A DNA stretch of 51,747 nucleotides from Chloroflexota bacterium (GTDB lineage: Bacteria; Chloroflexota; JAHJIN01): positions 1 through 51,747 of the forward strand of contig JAHJIN010000377.1 in NCBI GenBank assembly GCA_018823415.1, read 5' to 3'. The notes beneath the pieces were generated by a model. The model made no database searches. It was not told where the DNA came from and worked only from the letters and a program-made list of their open reading frames with translations. Of this stretch, positions 34,874 to 43,880 are shown in pieces (positions within the stretch are counted from its first letter, which is position 1; every line of letters begins with the position of its first letter). Both the position numbers and the translations under genes were made by a program.

Positions 34874-36175
34874 ATGCTAAAACAATCTGCTAGAATCATT
34901 GTCTTGTTCGCGCTCGTGGTACTAGTGGCCGGCTGCGGGTCGCCCGCGCCAGCTTCACCGACAGCCACCATAGCATCGCCAACGGCTACTTCTGTACCGC
35001 CTTCGCCGGCCTCGGTGAGTGGCGATACCTGGACCAGGACCTATGGCGGAAGCCGGAATACCGTCGTCGGGTCTGTCTTGCCGGCCGATGATGGCGGGTA
35101 TTTCATCGTCGGCACCACCAACCTCGAGTTCGAGCCGACGCAGCGAGGAAACGTCTATCTGGTCCGGACAGACGCTGCTGGCAAGGTCGTGTGGGAAAAG
35201 ACCTATGGGCAAGAGGGATATCACCAGGGTCTGGGCGTCGCCAAGGCGGATGACGGGAGCTTGCTGATCGTTGGCGTGACGAGCTCTGCCAGTACTCAGG
35301 GCATGGATGCCTATCTCCTCAAGGTGGACCAGGAGGGCAACGAGATCTGGTCCAGGACCTATGGCGGCCCGCTGGATGAATTTACCGGGGCCATCGGGCA
35401 AACGCCGGACGGAGCCTACATCCTGGGGGGCAACATCGTGGACCCCAACGACCGGGTCGCCGACCCCGGGGCGGCCGGCTATGGCGGCTTTGAGGGACGC
35501 AGCAATCTCTATCTGCTCAAGGTCGATGCCGACGGCAACGAACTCTGGTCGCGCGCGTACGAGAGCAAGGACAACGTTCTCGCCTCGGGCGGTGCTCTCA
35601 CGCCAGACGGTGGCTTTCTGGCTCTTGCGACGGTCACCTACTTCCCGGACCCGAACAACGATATCCTGTTGATGAAACTGGACGGGAACGGCGACGAGGT
35701 CTGGTCGCGCACCTGGACGGACGGCAGAACCTATCCACACGGCCTCATCCCGACCGCTGACGGCAACTATCTCATCACTTCCTCCTATGCCCCGGCGGAA
35801 CCAGCAGACGCGAAAGAGGATTTCCTGTTCATCAAGATCGATCCCCAGGGAAACGAGATCTGGCGGAGCACGTTCGGCGACCCTGATAGCATCGACTATG
35901 GTGTAGTACTCGCTCAAGCCACCGGCGGTGGGTACGTAGCCGTCGGGGAGCGAACGAAGGATCGCTATACCTGGGACGCGGACATCACGCTGGTCAAGAT
36001 CGACGAGAACGGACAACTCCTGTGGCGGCAGGACAGAGCCGCCGCGCATACCATGCTTTCCGCCCTCCTTCAGCACCCGGATGGGGGATTCGTCATCGCC
36101 GGGGGCCTGTCCCGAGGGTCCGTGTTCAATATCATCTTGATCAAGACCGACAGCGAAGGAAAAGTGGCTGAATAA
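34874..36175 (+). CDS. KTYGG/DGGY-repeat propeller lipoprotein
   Basis: A 433-residue lipoprotein (VLVAGCG) with a short Pro/Thr linker, then about seven repeats of ~50 residues. Each runs W-x-(R/K)TYGG, a DDGGYFIVG-type strand pair and a YLxKxDxxGNE turn, probably forming a beta-propeller. No catalytic residue is visible. AAGGAG and 7-nt spacing support ATG 34874 over TTG 34868. Related propellers are at 38158 and in the fused gene at 39512, and the MBL gene at 46074 ends with one truncated strand of this type. Likely a binding module. Confidence 0.85.
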   Translation: MLKQSARIIVLFALVVLVAGCGSPAPASPTATIASPTATSVPPSPASVSGDTWTRTYGGSRNTVVGSVLPADDGGYFIVGTTNLEFEPTQRGNVYLVRTDAAGKVVWEKTYGQEGYHQGLGVAKADDGSLLIVGVTSSASTQGMDAYLLKVDQEGNEIWSRTYGGPLDEFTGAIGQTPDGAYILGGNIVDPNDRVADPGAAGYGGFEGRSNLYLLKVDADGNELWSRAYESKDNVLASGGALTPDGGFLALATVTYFPDPNNDILLMKLDGNGDEVWSRTWTDGRTYPHGLIPTADGNYLITSSYAPAEPADAKEDFLFIKIDPQGNEIWRSTFGDPDSIDYGVVLAQATGGGYVAVGERTKDRYTWDADITLVKIDENGQLLWRQDRAAAHTMLSALLQHPDGGFVIAGGLSRGSVFNIILIKTDSEGKVAE

Positions 36176-36198
36176 GACTCAAAGGGGGTATACTCAAA

Positions 36199-37014
36199 GT
36201 GAAACCAGCAGTTCTGTTTGCGTTTTTGCTTTCCGTGTCGCCAGCCTGGCTGATGGGATGTGCCTCAGCGCCGTCTCCGACGGCTACGCCTCGCCCTACA
36301 TCGGCGCCAACGGCTACGCCTTCCCCGACACCTGGGCCGCTAACGCTCCAGTTTATCGGAAATTCATGTACTCTGATCACAGCACCGGATGGCACACGCA
36401 TCGTCAGCGACCCCTACGGCTATTCGCGTCCAGTTGGGCTGCGCCTGCTGCCGCCGGGCGACCTGGAAGCAGACGCCGTGACCGTCAGCCACACCCACCC
36501 CGATCACAACAACGTGAAAGCGGTTGGCGGTGAACCACAGGTCATCACCGAACCCGGCACGTATCAGGTTGGCGCGGTCAAGGTGACCGGCTATGCGAGC
36601 CGCGAGGGGTCGCCAACCGGCCCATCAGCGACCATGCGCAACGTGGTCTTTGTGTTCGAGGTGGGGGGAGCCAAGATCGTGCACCTGGGAGATGGAGGGC
36701 CGATTACCGAGCCCGACATCCTGGCGGCTGTCGAAGGTGCGGACATCATCCTCGTGAACATTGATGGATACGTGTATCCATTGGACCAGATCTTGCCAGA
36801 CATGCAGCGGATCAACGCCCGTACCATCATCCCCACCCACTACAGCATCAGGGAAGATGCTCGCTGGGGCACTCACATGACGCTGACCATCGAAGAATAT
36901 CTGGCAACGCTGCCTTCAGACATGGTTGTTGTGAGAGCGGATAGTAGAATCCAGGTGACGCCTGGTATGCCCAAACAGGTAGCGGCGCTTGCACCCCTGA
37001 TGCTTGACAAGTGA
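36199..37014 (+). CDS. metallo-beta-lactamase-fold (UlaG-like) lipoprotein
   Basis: A 271-residue lipoprotein from GTG 36199 (GGGGG upstream; WLMGCA, Cys 21). After a Pro/Thr linker the domain shows IGNSCTLI, the metal motif HTHPDH (98-103), HLGDGG and IPTHY, a typical metal-dependent hydrolase layout of the UlaG/L-ascorbate-lactonase-like group. The metal ligands appear intact. Substrate unknown; members act on lactones, phosphoesters or nucleic acids. A divergent second MBL lipoprotein is at 46074. Confidence 0.88.
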   Translation: MKPAVLFAFLLSVSPAWLMGCASAPSPTATPRPTSAPTATPSPTPGPLTLQFIGNSCTLITAPDGTRIVSDPYGYSRPVGLRLLPPGDLEADAVTVSHTHPDHNNVKAVGGEPQVITEPGTYQVGAVKVTGYASREGSPTGPSATMRNVVFVFEVGGAKIVHLGDGGPITEPDILAAVEGADIILVNIDGYVYPLDQILPDMQRINARTIIPTHYSIREDARWGTHMTLTIEEYLATLPSDMVVVRADSRIQVTPGMPKQVAALAPLMLDK

Positions 37015-37060
37015 CCAACTCGGCACTTGCGCTACAAAGCATGTGTTACCAGGAGGCGCT

Positions 37061-38134
37061 ATGTTTCGCAAAATCACTGTTCTATTCGCGCTTGTGCTGC
37101 TCATGGCTGGCTGTGGGCCGGCCGCGACCCAGGAACCGGCCCCTGCAACAAGCTCGCCGGTCTCGCCGACAGCAGTCCCGGTTCCACCGACCCGTGCCGC
37201 CGTGTTGCCAACCAAGACGGACGCACCGGCCCTGGCTGTGATCTCTGTCGACACGGTGGGTCAGGTGGAACGCTTGCATACCCTCGGTGGGCATCGCGGC
37301 AAAGTGCACACCGTAGCCTTTTCGGGAGACGGCGCTTACGTCGCCTCGGCCAGCATGGACAAGACGATCAAATTGTGGGACGTCAGGAGCAGGCAAGAGG
37401 TACATGCCTTCAGCATGACCGAGGAGAGCAAGAACGGCATTGTCTTTTCACCGGACGGGCGCCTGTTCGCTTCTGCAGACGCGATATGGGACGTGGCAAG
37501 CAAGCAGGTGGTCCATACGATCGAGCGGGGCGGACAGGTTCCTGGTCCCGTGGCTTTCTCTTCTGACGGGTCAACCCTCGCCGTCGCCCTTGTCAATCAG
37601 CCGATCAAACTGTGGGATGTGGCCAGCGGACAGGTGGTGCGCACCTTTGACCGGCAGGCCGACAATCTCGCCCGCAACATCACCTTCTCACCCGATGGCG
37701 CACTGCTAGCCGCCGGTGGAAACAACGGCACGGTGAGGTTGTGGGATGTAAAGAGCGGGCATATCGTTGGCACGCTCGAGCATGGCACTGAAAGCCACAT
37801 ACATGGTGTGGCGTTTTCGCCAGATGGCAGCATGTTGGCATCCGGTGGCACCGACTATACGGTGCGATTGTGGGACGTCGCCAGTGGACAAGTGGTGCAT
37901 ACCTTGAGGCACGGGGACGGTTTGTATGGAGTGGCCCTTTCGCCCGACGGTAGCCTGCTGGCCTCGGCCGGCTGTGACCGCACGGTCACGCTGTGGGACG
38001 TCGCCAGCGGGCGGCGATTGCGCTCCCTGCGCCACGTCGACGAGGTGATGTCGGTGGCCTTTTCGCCGGACGGTACACTGTTGGCCTCCGGTGGCTATGA
38101 TAGTCAGGTATATCTATGGGGCGTGTCCCGATAG
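37061..38134 (+). CDS. seven-bladed WD40 propeller lipoprotein
   Basis: A 357-residue lipoprotein (LLMAGCG) whose linker (TQEPAPATSSPVSP...) is nearly identical to that of the WD40 gene at 42793. Seven blades follow, several ending IKLWDVASGQ, with the last closing VYLWGVSR. The second blade is shortened (SADAIWDVASK, lacking the KLW strand), and the same shortening is seen at 42793, so the two are recent paralogues. AGGAGG supports ATG 37061 rather than the earlier TTG at 37004. Predicted to be a surface binding platform. Confidence 0.92.
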   Translation: MFRKITVLFALVLLMAGCGPAATQEPAPATSSPVSPTAVPVPPTRAAVLPTKTDAPALAVISVDTVGQVERLHTLGGHRGKVHTVAFSGDGAYVASASMDKTIKLWDVRSRQEVHAFSMTEESKNGIVFSPDGRLFASADAIWDVASKQVVHTIERGGQVPGPVAFSSDGSTLAVALVNQPIKLWDVASGQVVRTFDRQADNLARNITFSPDGALLAAGGNNGTVRLWDVKSGHIVGTLEHGTESHIHGVAFSPDGSMLASGGTDYTVRLWDVASGQVVHTLRHGDGLYGVALSPDGSLLASAGCDRTVTLWDVASGRRLRSLRHVDEVMSVAFSPDGTLLASGGYDSQVYLWGVSR

Positions 38135-38157
38135 TCAACTTTTGTAAGAGGAGACCC

Positions 38158-39432
38158 ATGTGCAAGTTTGTTGTCCACACCATTGTCCTGATCACTCTGG
38201 TCATTCTAATCAGCGCGTGCGGGCCGACCGCGACCCCTGCTCCCCCCACTGCGCCACCGAAAGCGACGGCCGTACCATCGGCTCCGACGCAGACGCCGGC
38301 TCCGCCCAAGGCAACGTCTACCCTGCTGGCTCCCAGCGTCACGCCCGAAACATCCCCCGGCGATCGCGGAACGTGGGTTATAATGTTCGAGGGTCCCGAC
38401 TATGGCGCGTTTCTCGGCATCGTCCTCACCGAGGATGGAAACGTCCTGGCCGTCGGTGCAACCAACCACCTGCACGTCCCCCCGTACTCGGGAGACGCCC
38501 TCTTGATGAAGCTGACCCTGGAAGGCGACGTGTTGTGGGAGCGGACCTGGGGGGGAGAAGGATACGAGCAGGCGCTGTCCGTTGTGCTAGCCGATGACGG
38601 AGGGTACTATGTATTCGGTGAAACGGATTCTCACGGCGCTGGCGACCGAGATTTCTTTCTCCTCAAAATCACCGCAGATGGTATCGAGGAATGGTTCAAG
38701 ACGTACGGGCAAGCCCGCCGGGAGTGGCCGTACGGGATGATCCGGCTGTCAAACGGGGATCTGCTGATCCACGGGTTCACAACATCCCCGGGAAGTGGAC
38801 GCGATCAATATGCCGTTCGCGTGCGCCCGGACGGCGAGGTCATCTGGGAGTATACCACTGCAATTCCCGGTGAGGAGTTGGTGCTCGATGCCCTCGAGAC
38901 GGCGGAAGGCGATCTCGTCCTGGCCGTAAGCATCGCGGAGGACGGCGCACTGGTAAAGCTTGACGCCAACGGCAACGTCCTTTGGACGCAGCGCTACGAG
39001 CTCGCCGGGTGGCAGTACGCCTCCCAGATCGCCCAGACCGACGATGGCGGATTCCTCCTGGCCGGTTTCTCGATGAGCAGCCGGCAGGCGGACACGTGGC
39101 TTGCCCGGTGCACCACGACTGGCGAACTGGAGTGGCAGACGTCCTTCGGGGAATCGGGCCGTGACGATTATGGCACATCGCTGATCCGACTCGAGGATGG
39201 AACCTACCTGATCGGCGGGATCGGGAACGGGGTGCTGCTCAGCCGTGTGGACCAGGATGGGAATGTGTTGTGGCGGCGGTCCCTGGTTGGCAAGACCGTC
39301 TACGGTTCCATGGCGCTGATCGAACTCGCGGACGGAGGATACCTGGTCGCCGGCCTGATCCAGATCACCAACGGCCGCTCCTATGACGCGATCATCCTGC
39401 GAACCGACGCCGAAGGGCAGGTTGGCGAGTAG
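38158..39432 (+). CDS. KTYGG/DGGY-repeat propeller lipoprotein
   Basis: A 424-residue lipoprotein; the signal peptide (MCKFVV...LISACG) closely resembles that of the WD40 gene at 42793 although the domains differ. Repeats contain ERTWGGEGYEQ, DDGGYYVFG and LLKITADG, forming about seven divergent blades. The first repeat has GRG-free, hydrophobic-rich sequence (FEGPDYGAFLGI) in place of KTYGG. AGAGGAG precedes ATG 38158, so the in-frame start at 38116, inside the previous gene, is rejected. Confidence 0.87.
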   Translation: MCKFVVHTIVLITLVILISACGPTATPAPPTAPPKATAVPSAPTQTPAPPKATSTLLAPSVTPETSPGDRGTWVIMFEGPDYGAFLGIVLTEDGNVLAVGATNHLHVPPYSGDALLMKLTLEGDVLWERTWGGEGYEQALSVVLADDGGYYVFGETDSHGAGDRDFFLLKITADGIEEWFKTYGQARREWPYGMIRLSNGDLLIHGFTTSPGSGRDQYAVRVRPDGEVIWEYTTAIPGEELVLDALETAEGDLVLAVSIAEDGALVKLDANGNVLWTQRYELAGWQYASQIAQTDDGGFLLAGFSMSSRQADTWLARCTTTGELEWQTSFGESGRDDYGTSLIRLEDGTYLIGGIGNGVLLSRVDQDGNVLWRRSLVGKTVYGSMALIELADGGYLVAGLIQITNGRSYDAIILRTDAEGQVGE

Positions 39433-39511
39433 CCCGTCCACTGTCAGGGCGGATAGTTCTTTCGACTGGAAACTTTGATGCGTTATGCCTGATAGGAACA
39501 AGGGGGGAAAA

Positions 39512-41429
39512 ATGAGAAATTTGCTACTTGCACTCGTGATCGTGGCGTTGCTGACTGCGTCCTGTGACAGCGGTCCGGCGCCCACAAACACGCCGGCAGA
39601 GGCCATTCCCACTATCCAGCCATCGGCGCTGACGCCCACCGCTACCGCGACGCCGGCTCCGACCTCCATACCTCAGCCGGTCATCCCCACGCCCCGGCCC
39701 ACCTCGGCCGAAGACGTGGACGTGCTGGTCCTGGTGCCGCACTATTACGGTGCCAATCACTACCTGAACGTGGACGACTATGAGCAATATGGCTGGAACG
39801 TGACGCTGGCCGGCATCACGCAGACCATTCAACCCTGTCCGCGGTTCGGGTACTCTTAACAGGGACGTGCGCATGACCGCGGACGCGCTGATATCGACCA
39901 TCGCGGACATCGACGGCTACGATATCCTGGCCCTCGCGCCGGCCAAGGGCCAGAGCAATCCCGATGCGTATGGCGATCTGTTGGAGAGCCCGCAGGCGCT
40001 GGCCCTGGTTTCCGCGGCGGCGGAGAAGGGGCTGGTGATCTATGCCCCCTGCGCTGGCGTGCGCGTCCTGGCGGCCGCCGGTGTCATCGATGGGAAGCGC
40101 GTGCTCGGGGAACCCAAGTTCGAGGATGAATACGTGGCTGCGGGCGCCACGTATGTGGGGGGCACGCCCAAGCCGATGATCGACGGCAACATCGTCACAG
40201 TGAGACGAAGCCTGTTCTACCATGCGCAGAACTCGGAGGCCGTGGAGCGCGCGTTGGCCGCCGTGCGCCAGGGTGCGGGTGGCGAGAAACAAGCGCCGGT
40301 ATCCCAGGTCGAGACCGTGGCTCAGGACGGCGCGTTGTGGACCAGGACCCTCGGCGGCCCCCACGCGGAAGGCGGCCGGTCCATCGCGACCACGAGCGAT
40401 GGTGGGTTCGTCGTCGCCGGGTATACGTACTCCCACGGCGCTGGCGACGCCGACGTTTATCTGCTCAAGGTGGATGCCGAGGGCCAGCTTGTGTGGGCCA
40501 GGACCTTTGGCGGCGCCGGATGGGAGTACGGCTCTGCGGCATCGCAGACGCGCGATGGGGGGTACATCGTCGTCGGCGACACCACGTCGCAGAGCGTGGG
40601 TGACAAGGATGTCTACCTGGTCAAGACTGACGCGGAAGGCCACGAGGTCTGGTCGAAGACCTTCGGCGGCGCCGGCCTGGACGTGGGCCAGGCCGTGTGC
40701 GAGTCCGACGATGGCGGCTACGTCGTGGCCGGGTATACCGAGCCTGCAGACGGTGGGGAAAGCGACGCGTACCTGGTCAAGGTCGATGCCCAGGGGAACG
40801 AGGTGTGGGCGAAAACCTTTGGCGGACGCGGGCCGGAAGTAGGTCGGGCGATATGCCGCGCCAACGATGGCGGCTACGTCGTAGCTGGGGCCACCGGCTC
40901 CGGCTCGGCCAACAGCGACGTGTACCTGCTCAAGGTCGACGCCGACGGGGACGAGCTTTGGACCCAGTCCTTTAACAACGGCGAATACGACTGGGGCAAT
41001 GCTGTCTGCGAGACTCGCGACGGGGGATACACTGTCGTCGGCAATACCGACGAGGGCGCCATCCGCGAGGCGATGGACGCGTACCTGATCAAGACCGATG
41101 CCCAGGGTAACAAGGTGTGGGCCAAGGCGTTTGGGCCTGGTCAGTTCTATGACTATGGGACCTCGGTATGTGAGACCGACGACGGGGGCTATGTCGTCGT
41201 CGGCGCTGCCAAGTCCCCGGAGACCAACAAGAACGACGTGTACCTGGTCAGGGTCAGCCCGACCGGGGACGTGGTGTGGGAAAAGACCTTTGGGGGTCCT
41301 GGATCGGACTGGGGCAGCGCCGTCTGCAAGGCCCCGGACGGCGGGTACGTGGTGGTTGGCCACACCAGTTCTTATGGAGCGGGGTCGTTTGACGTGTGGC
41401 TCATCAAGGTTGCGGAAGGGCTTCCTTAA
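39512..41429 (+). pseudogene. DJ-1/PfpI plus KTFGG-propeller fusion lipoprotein, broken by a frameshift
   Basis: One gene in two frames. The first (39512-39859) encodes a lipoprotein signal (LLTASCD), Pro/Thr linker and the start of a PfpI fold (VLVLVPHYYGA), then stops. A +1 shift between about 39838 and 39857 continues in the frame ending 41429: the rest of PfpI, with nucleophile elbow IYAPCAGV, followed by seven repeats such as W-x-RTFGGAGWE and DGGYVVAG. Without the shift it would be a ~635-residue enzyme-propeller fusion. The downstream frame could start at GTG 39867 but lacks the signal peptide and half the fold. No homopolymer marks the site, so it may be a real mutation or a sequencing error. 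AAGGGGGG precedes ATG 39512. Confidence 0.8.
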
Positions 41430-41484
41430 GCGTAGAGGTCCCAGCTTTCTGGTCGGGAAGCCCGTAAGGAGAACGTGAAACTGT

Positions 41485-41620
41485 ACGGTCAAGCTGCGGA
41501 ATGTCGCCAGCGGACGACCGGTGCGCTCCTTGTCGCACAGTGACCAGTGATATCGATGGTCTTGGCGCCGGACGGCACGTGGTTGGCCTCCGGTGGCTAT
41601 GACAATCAGGTATATTTACC
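41485..41620 (+). pseudogene. orphan WD40 C-terminal fragment
   Basis: A ~136-bp remnant matching the last blade and a half of the WD40 gene at 42793. The TVKLRNVASGRPVRSLSH segment ends at an internal stop, and after a frame change LAPDGTWLASGGYDNQVYL resumes. The corresponding stretch at 43711-43848 reads TVKLWDVASGRRLRSLSH and ends with the same GGYDNQVYL. It has no start or 5' part and is clearly decayed. Confidence 0.8.
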
Positions 41621-41669
41621 ATTGGGCGGCGGCTGCACTGCCGCAATTCCACAAAAGGAGCAGAATACC

Positions 41670-42760
41670 GTGCCTTTCCACCGCAGGATATCTATCATTT
41701 TGATACTCACGGTGATGCTACTTGCAGGCTGCAACCAAGCTGAGCCCAGCGCTTCACCGTTACCGTCTACCCCAGTGCCCGCCACAGGCACAGCGGTTCC
41801 GCCTGCCACCGCGATACCTGGAGAAACAACCATAGACCTGACCGGTCCCATCAAGGCGGACAACGTCAAGCACCTGCAAAGCCTGTACGCCCTTACCGGG
41901 TATGCAATCGCCTTCTCTCCAAAAGACCCGGTTCTCGCTACTGGAGGCCTGGATGGAAGCGTCAAGGTTTGGAATCTGGACGATGGGAGTCTTGTACAGG
42001 ACCTGACCAAGCTGAACGACATGATCTTTGACCTGGCCTACTCACCGGACAGCGCGCTGCTGGCCGGCGCGGCCGGGGGAAAGCCCATGTCCTGGACGCC
42101 GCCAGTGGTCAAGTAATAACCACGCAGGGTGACATAGGACGATTTGTCCAGGCAGTAGCGTTTTCGCCAGACGGGCTAGTGCTGGCCGCAGGTGGCTCGG
42201 ATGCGATCAGGATCTGGAACACGAGCAATTGGCTGGAGGTTGCGGAACTACACGGCCACGAGGGCGGCGTGTTTGACCTGGCATTTACGCCTGATGGTAC
42301 TCGCTTGGTATCTGCCGGTGGCATGCCGGATTCGACGGTGATTGTCTGGGATACGGAGAGCTATGAGATACAGCACACCTTGAAAGGGCATGGCGGGGAT
42401 GTCCACCAACTGGCCCTTTCACCAGATGGCAAGTTCATCGTTTCCGGAGGCACAGACCGCAGCATCAGAATGTGGGATCTGCTTCAGGGCAAGTACCTGC
42501 GCGGACTGACTGGCTTTCGGGACGTGGTATATGGATTGGCCTATTCACCTTCAGGGGAACTGGTCGCCGCGGGATGCGGCAGCGATGGCTCTATCCTGTT
42601 TTGGGAAGCCAAGAGCGGCAAAAAGCTCCACTCTCTTTACGATCGTGGAGTGGAGTTGAGATACGTGATATTTTCTCCCGCTGGAACCTACCTGGCATCG
42701 AGCAATACCAAACACCAGGTCGTGATTTGGGGATTGGAGCCGGATAAGGCTGGTCCGTGA
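41670..42760 (+). pseudogene. WD40 propeller lipoprotein, frameshifted
   Basis: The first frame from GTG 41670 (AAAGGAG upstream) encodes a signal peptide MLLAGCN, linker and two blades, and ends at 42116. Blades three to seven continue in another frame from about 42080 to 42760 (VLDAASGQVITTQGD..., then AFSPDGLVLAAGG). The break lies near a GGGGGAAA run around 42073-42080 and is consistent with loss of one G. Repaired, it would be a ~363-residue seven-bladed WD40 lipoprotein ending VVIWGLEPDKAGP. It is a separate WD40 lineage and more AT-rich than its neighbours. Disrupted gene or assembly error cannot be told apart here. Confidence 0.8.
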
Positions 42761-42792
42761 TGCCGGTGGGCCAAAGTCATAGGAGGAAACTC

Positions 42793-43863
42793 GTGTGCAA
42801 AGCCATCGTCCTGATCATTCTGGTCATCCTGATCAGCGCGTGCGGGCCGGCCGTGACCCAGGAACCAGCCCCTGCAACAAGCTCGCCGGTCTCGCCGACA
42901 GCCGTCCCGGTTCCCCCGACCAGTGCCGCCGTTTTGCCAACCAAGACGGACGCACCGGCCCTGGCTGTGATCTCGGCCGATACGGCTGGTCAGGTGGAAC
43001 GCTTGCATACTCTCAGTGGGCACAGCAACAAGATAGTTACCCTGGCTTTTTCAGGAGATGGGGTGTACATCGCCTCGTCCAGCCTGGATAGGACGATCAG
43101 ATTGTGGGATGTACAGAACGGACAAGAGGTACATGCTTTCAGCATGAACAAGGTGGGTTTCAACGGCATTGCCTTTTCACCGGATGGGCGACTGCTGGCT
43201 TCTGCGGACGCGATATGGGACGTTGCCAGCGGGCAAACGGTGCACACGCTCGAGCAAAGCAGACGGGACCCTGGCCCCGTGGCGTTCTCTCCTGATGGGT
43301 CAATCCTCGCCGTCGCCCTGGAGAGTCAACGGATCAAATTGTGGGACGTCGCCAGCGGACAGATGGCGCGCACCTTTGAGGAAAATCCCGACGATGTCAC
43401 CTTTAGCATCGCATTTTCACCCGATGGCGCACTGTTGGCCGCCGGTGTACACGGCGGGATGGTGAGATTGTGGGATGTGGCCAGTGGGCAGATCGCTGGC
43501 ACGCTCGATTATGGCAGTGAAAGTGATGTACACGACGTGGCCTTTTCACCAGATGGCAGCGTGTTGGCATCCGGGGGTACCGACTGCACGGTACGACTGT
43601 GGAACGTCGCCAGTCGGGAGCTAGTGCATACCTTGAGGCACGGGGATGGCCTGTACGGGGTGGCCTTTTCGCCGGACGGCAGCCTGCTGGCCTCGGCCTG
43701 CTGCGACCGCACGGTCAAGCTGTGGGACGTCGCCAGCGGACGGCGACTGCGCTCCCTGAGCCACGCCGACGAGGTGATGGGCGTGACTTTTTCACCGGAC
43801 GGTACGCTGTTGGCCTCCGGTGGCTATGACAATCAGGTATATCTGTGGGGTGTGCCCCGTTAA
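42793..43863 (+). CDS. seven-bladed WD40 propeller lipoprotein (chimeric)
   Basis: A 356-residue lipoprotein from GTG 42793 (AGGAGG, 6-nt spacing). The signal peptide (MCKAIV...LISACG) is of the type found in the KTYGG-propeller gene at 38158, but from the lipobox CGP onward the protein matches the WD40 gene at 37061 through linker and all seven blades, including the shortened second blade and the closing VYLWGVPR. The gene is therefore a visible chimera with the join at the lipobox. Predicted surface binding platform. Confidence 0.92.
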   Translation: MCKAIVLIILVILISACGPAVTQEPAPATSSPVSPTAVPVPPTSAAVLPTKTDAPALAVISADTAGQVERLHTLSGHSNKIVTLAFSGDGVYIASSSLDRTIRLWDVQNGQEVHAFSMNKVGFNGIAFSPDGRLLASADAIWDVASGQTVHTLEQSRRDPGPVAFSPDGSILAVALESQRIKLWDVASGQMARTFEENPDDVTFSIAFSPDGALLAAGVHGGMVRLWDVASGQIAGTLDYGSESDVHDVAFSPDGSVLASGGTDCTVRLWNVASRELVHTLRHGDGLYGVAFSPDGSLLASACCDRTVKLWDVASGRRLRSLSHADEVMGVTFSPDGTLLASGGYDNQVYLWGVPR

Positions 43864-43880
43864 CCAACAGGAGTTCAATG

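Noticed and set aside
39830..39870. Programmed ribosomal frameshift in the PfpI-propeller gene
   Set aside because: No slippery heptamer or downstream structure was visible; mutation or sequencing error is simpler.
34874..41429. Type IX secretion cargo suggested by KTYGG/DGGY repeats
   Set aside because: No C-terminal sorting domain is seen, and the proteins have lipoprotein signals instead.
41460..41485. Second parS-like half site (AACGTGAAAC)
   Set aside because: Only one arm resembles parS and the palindrome is absent.
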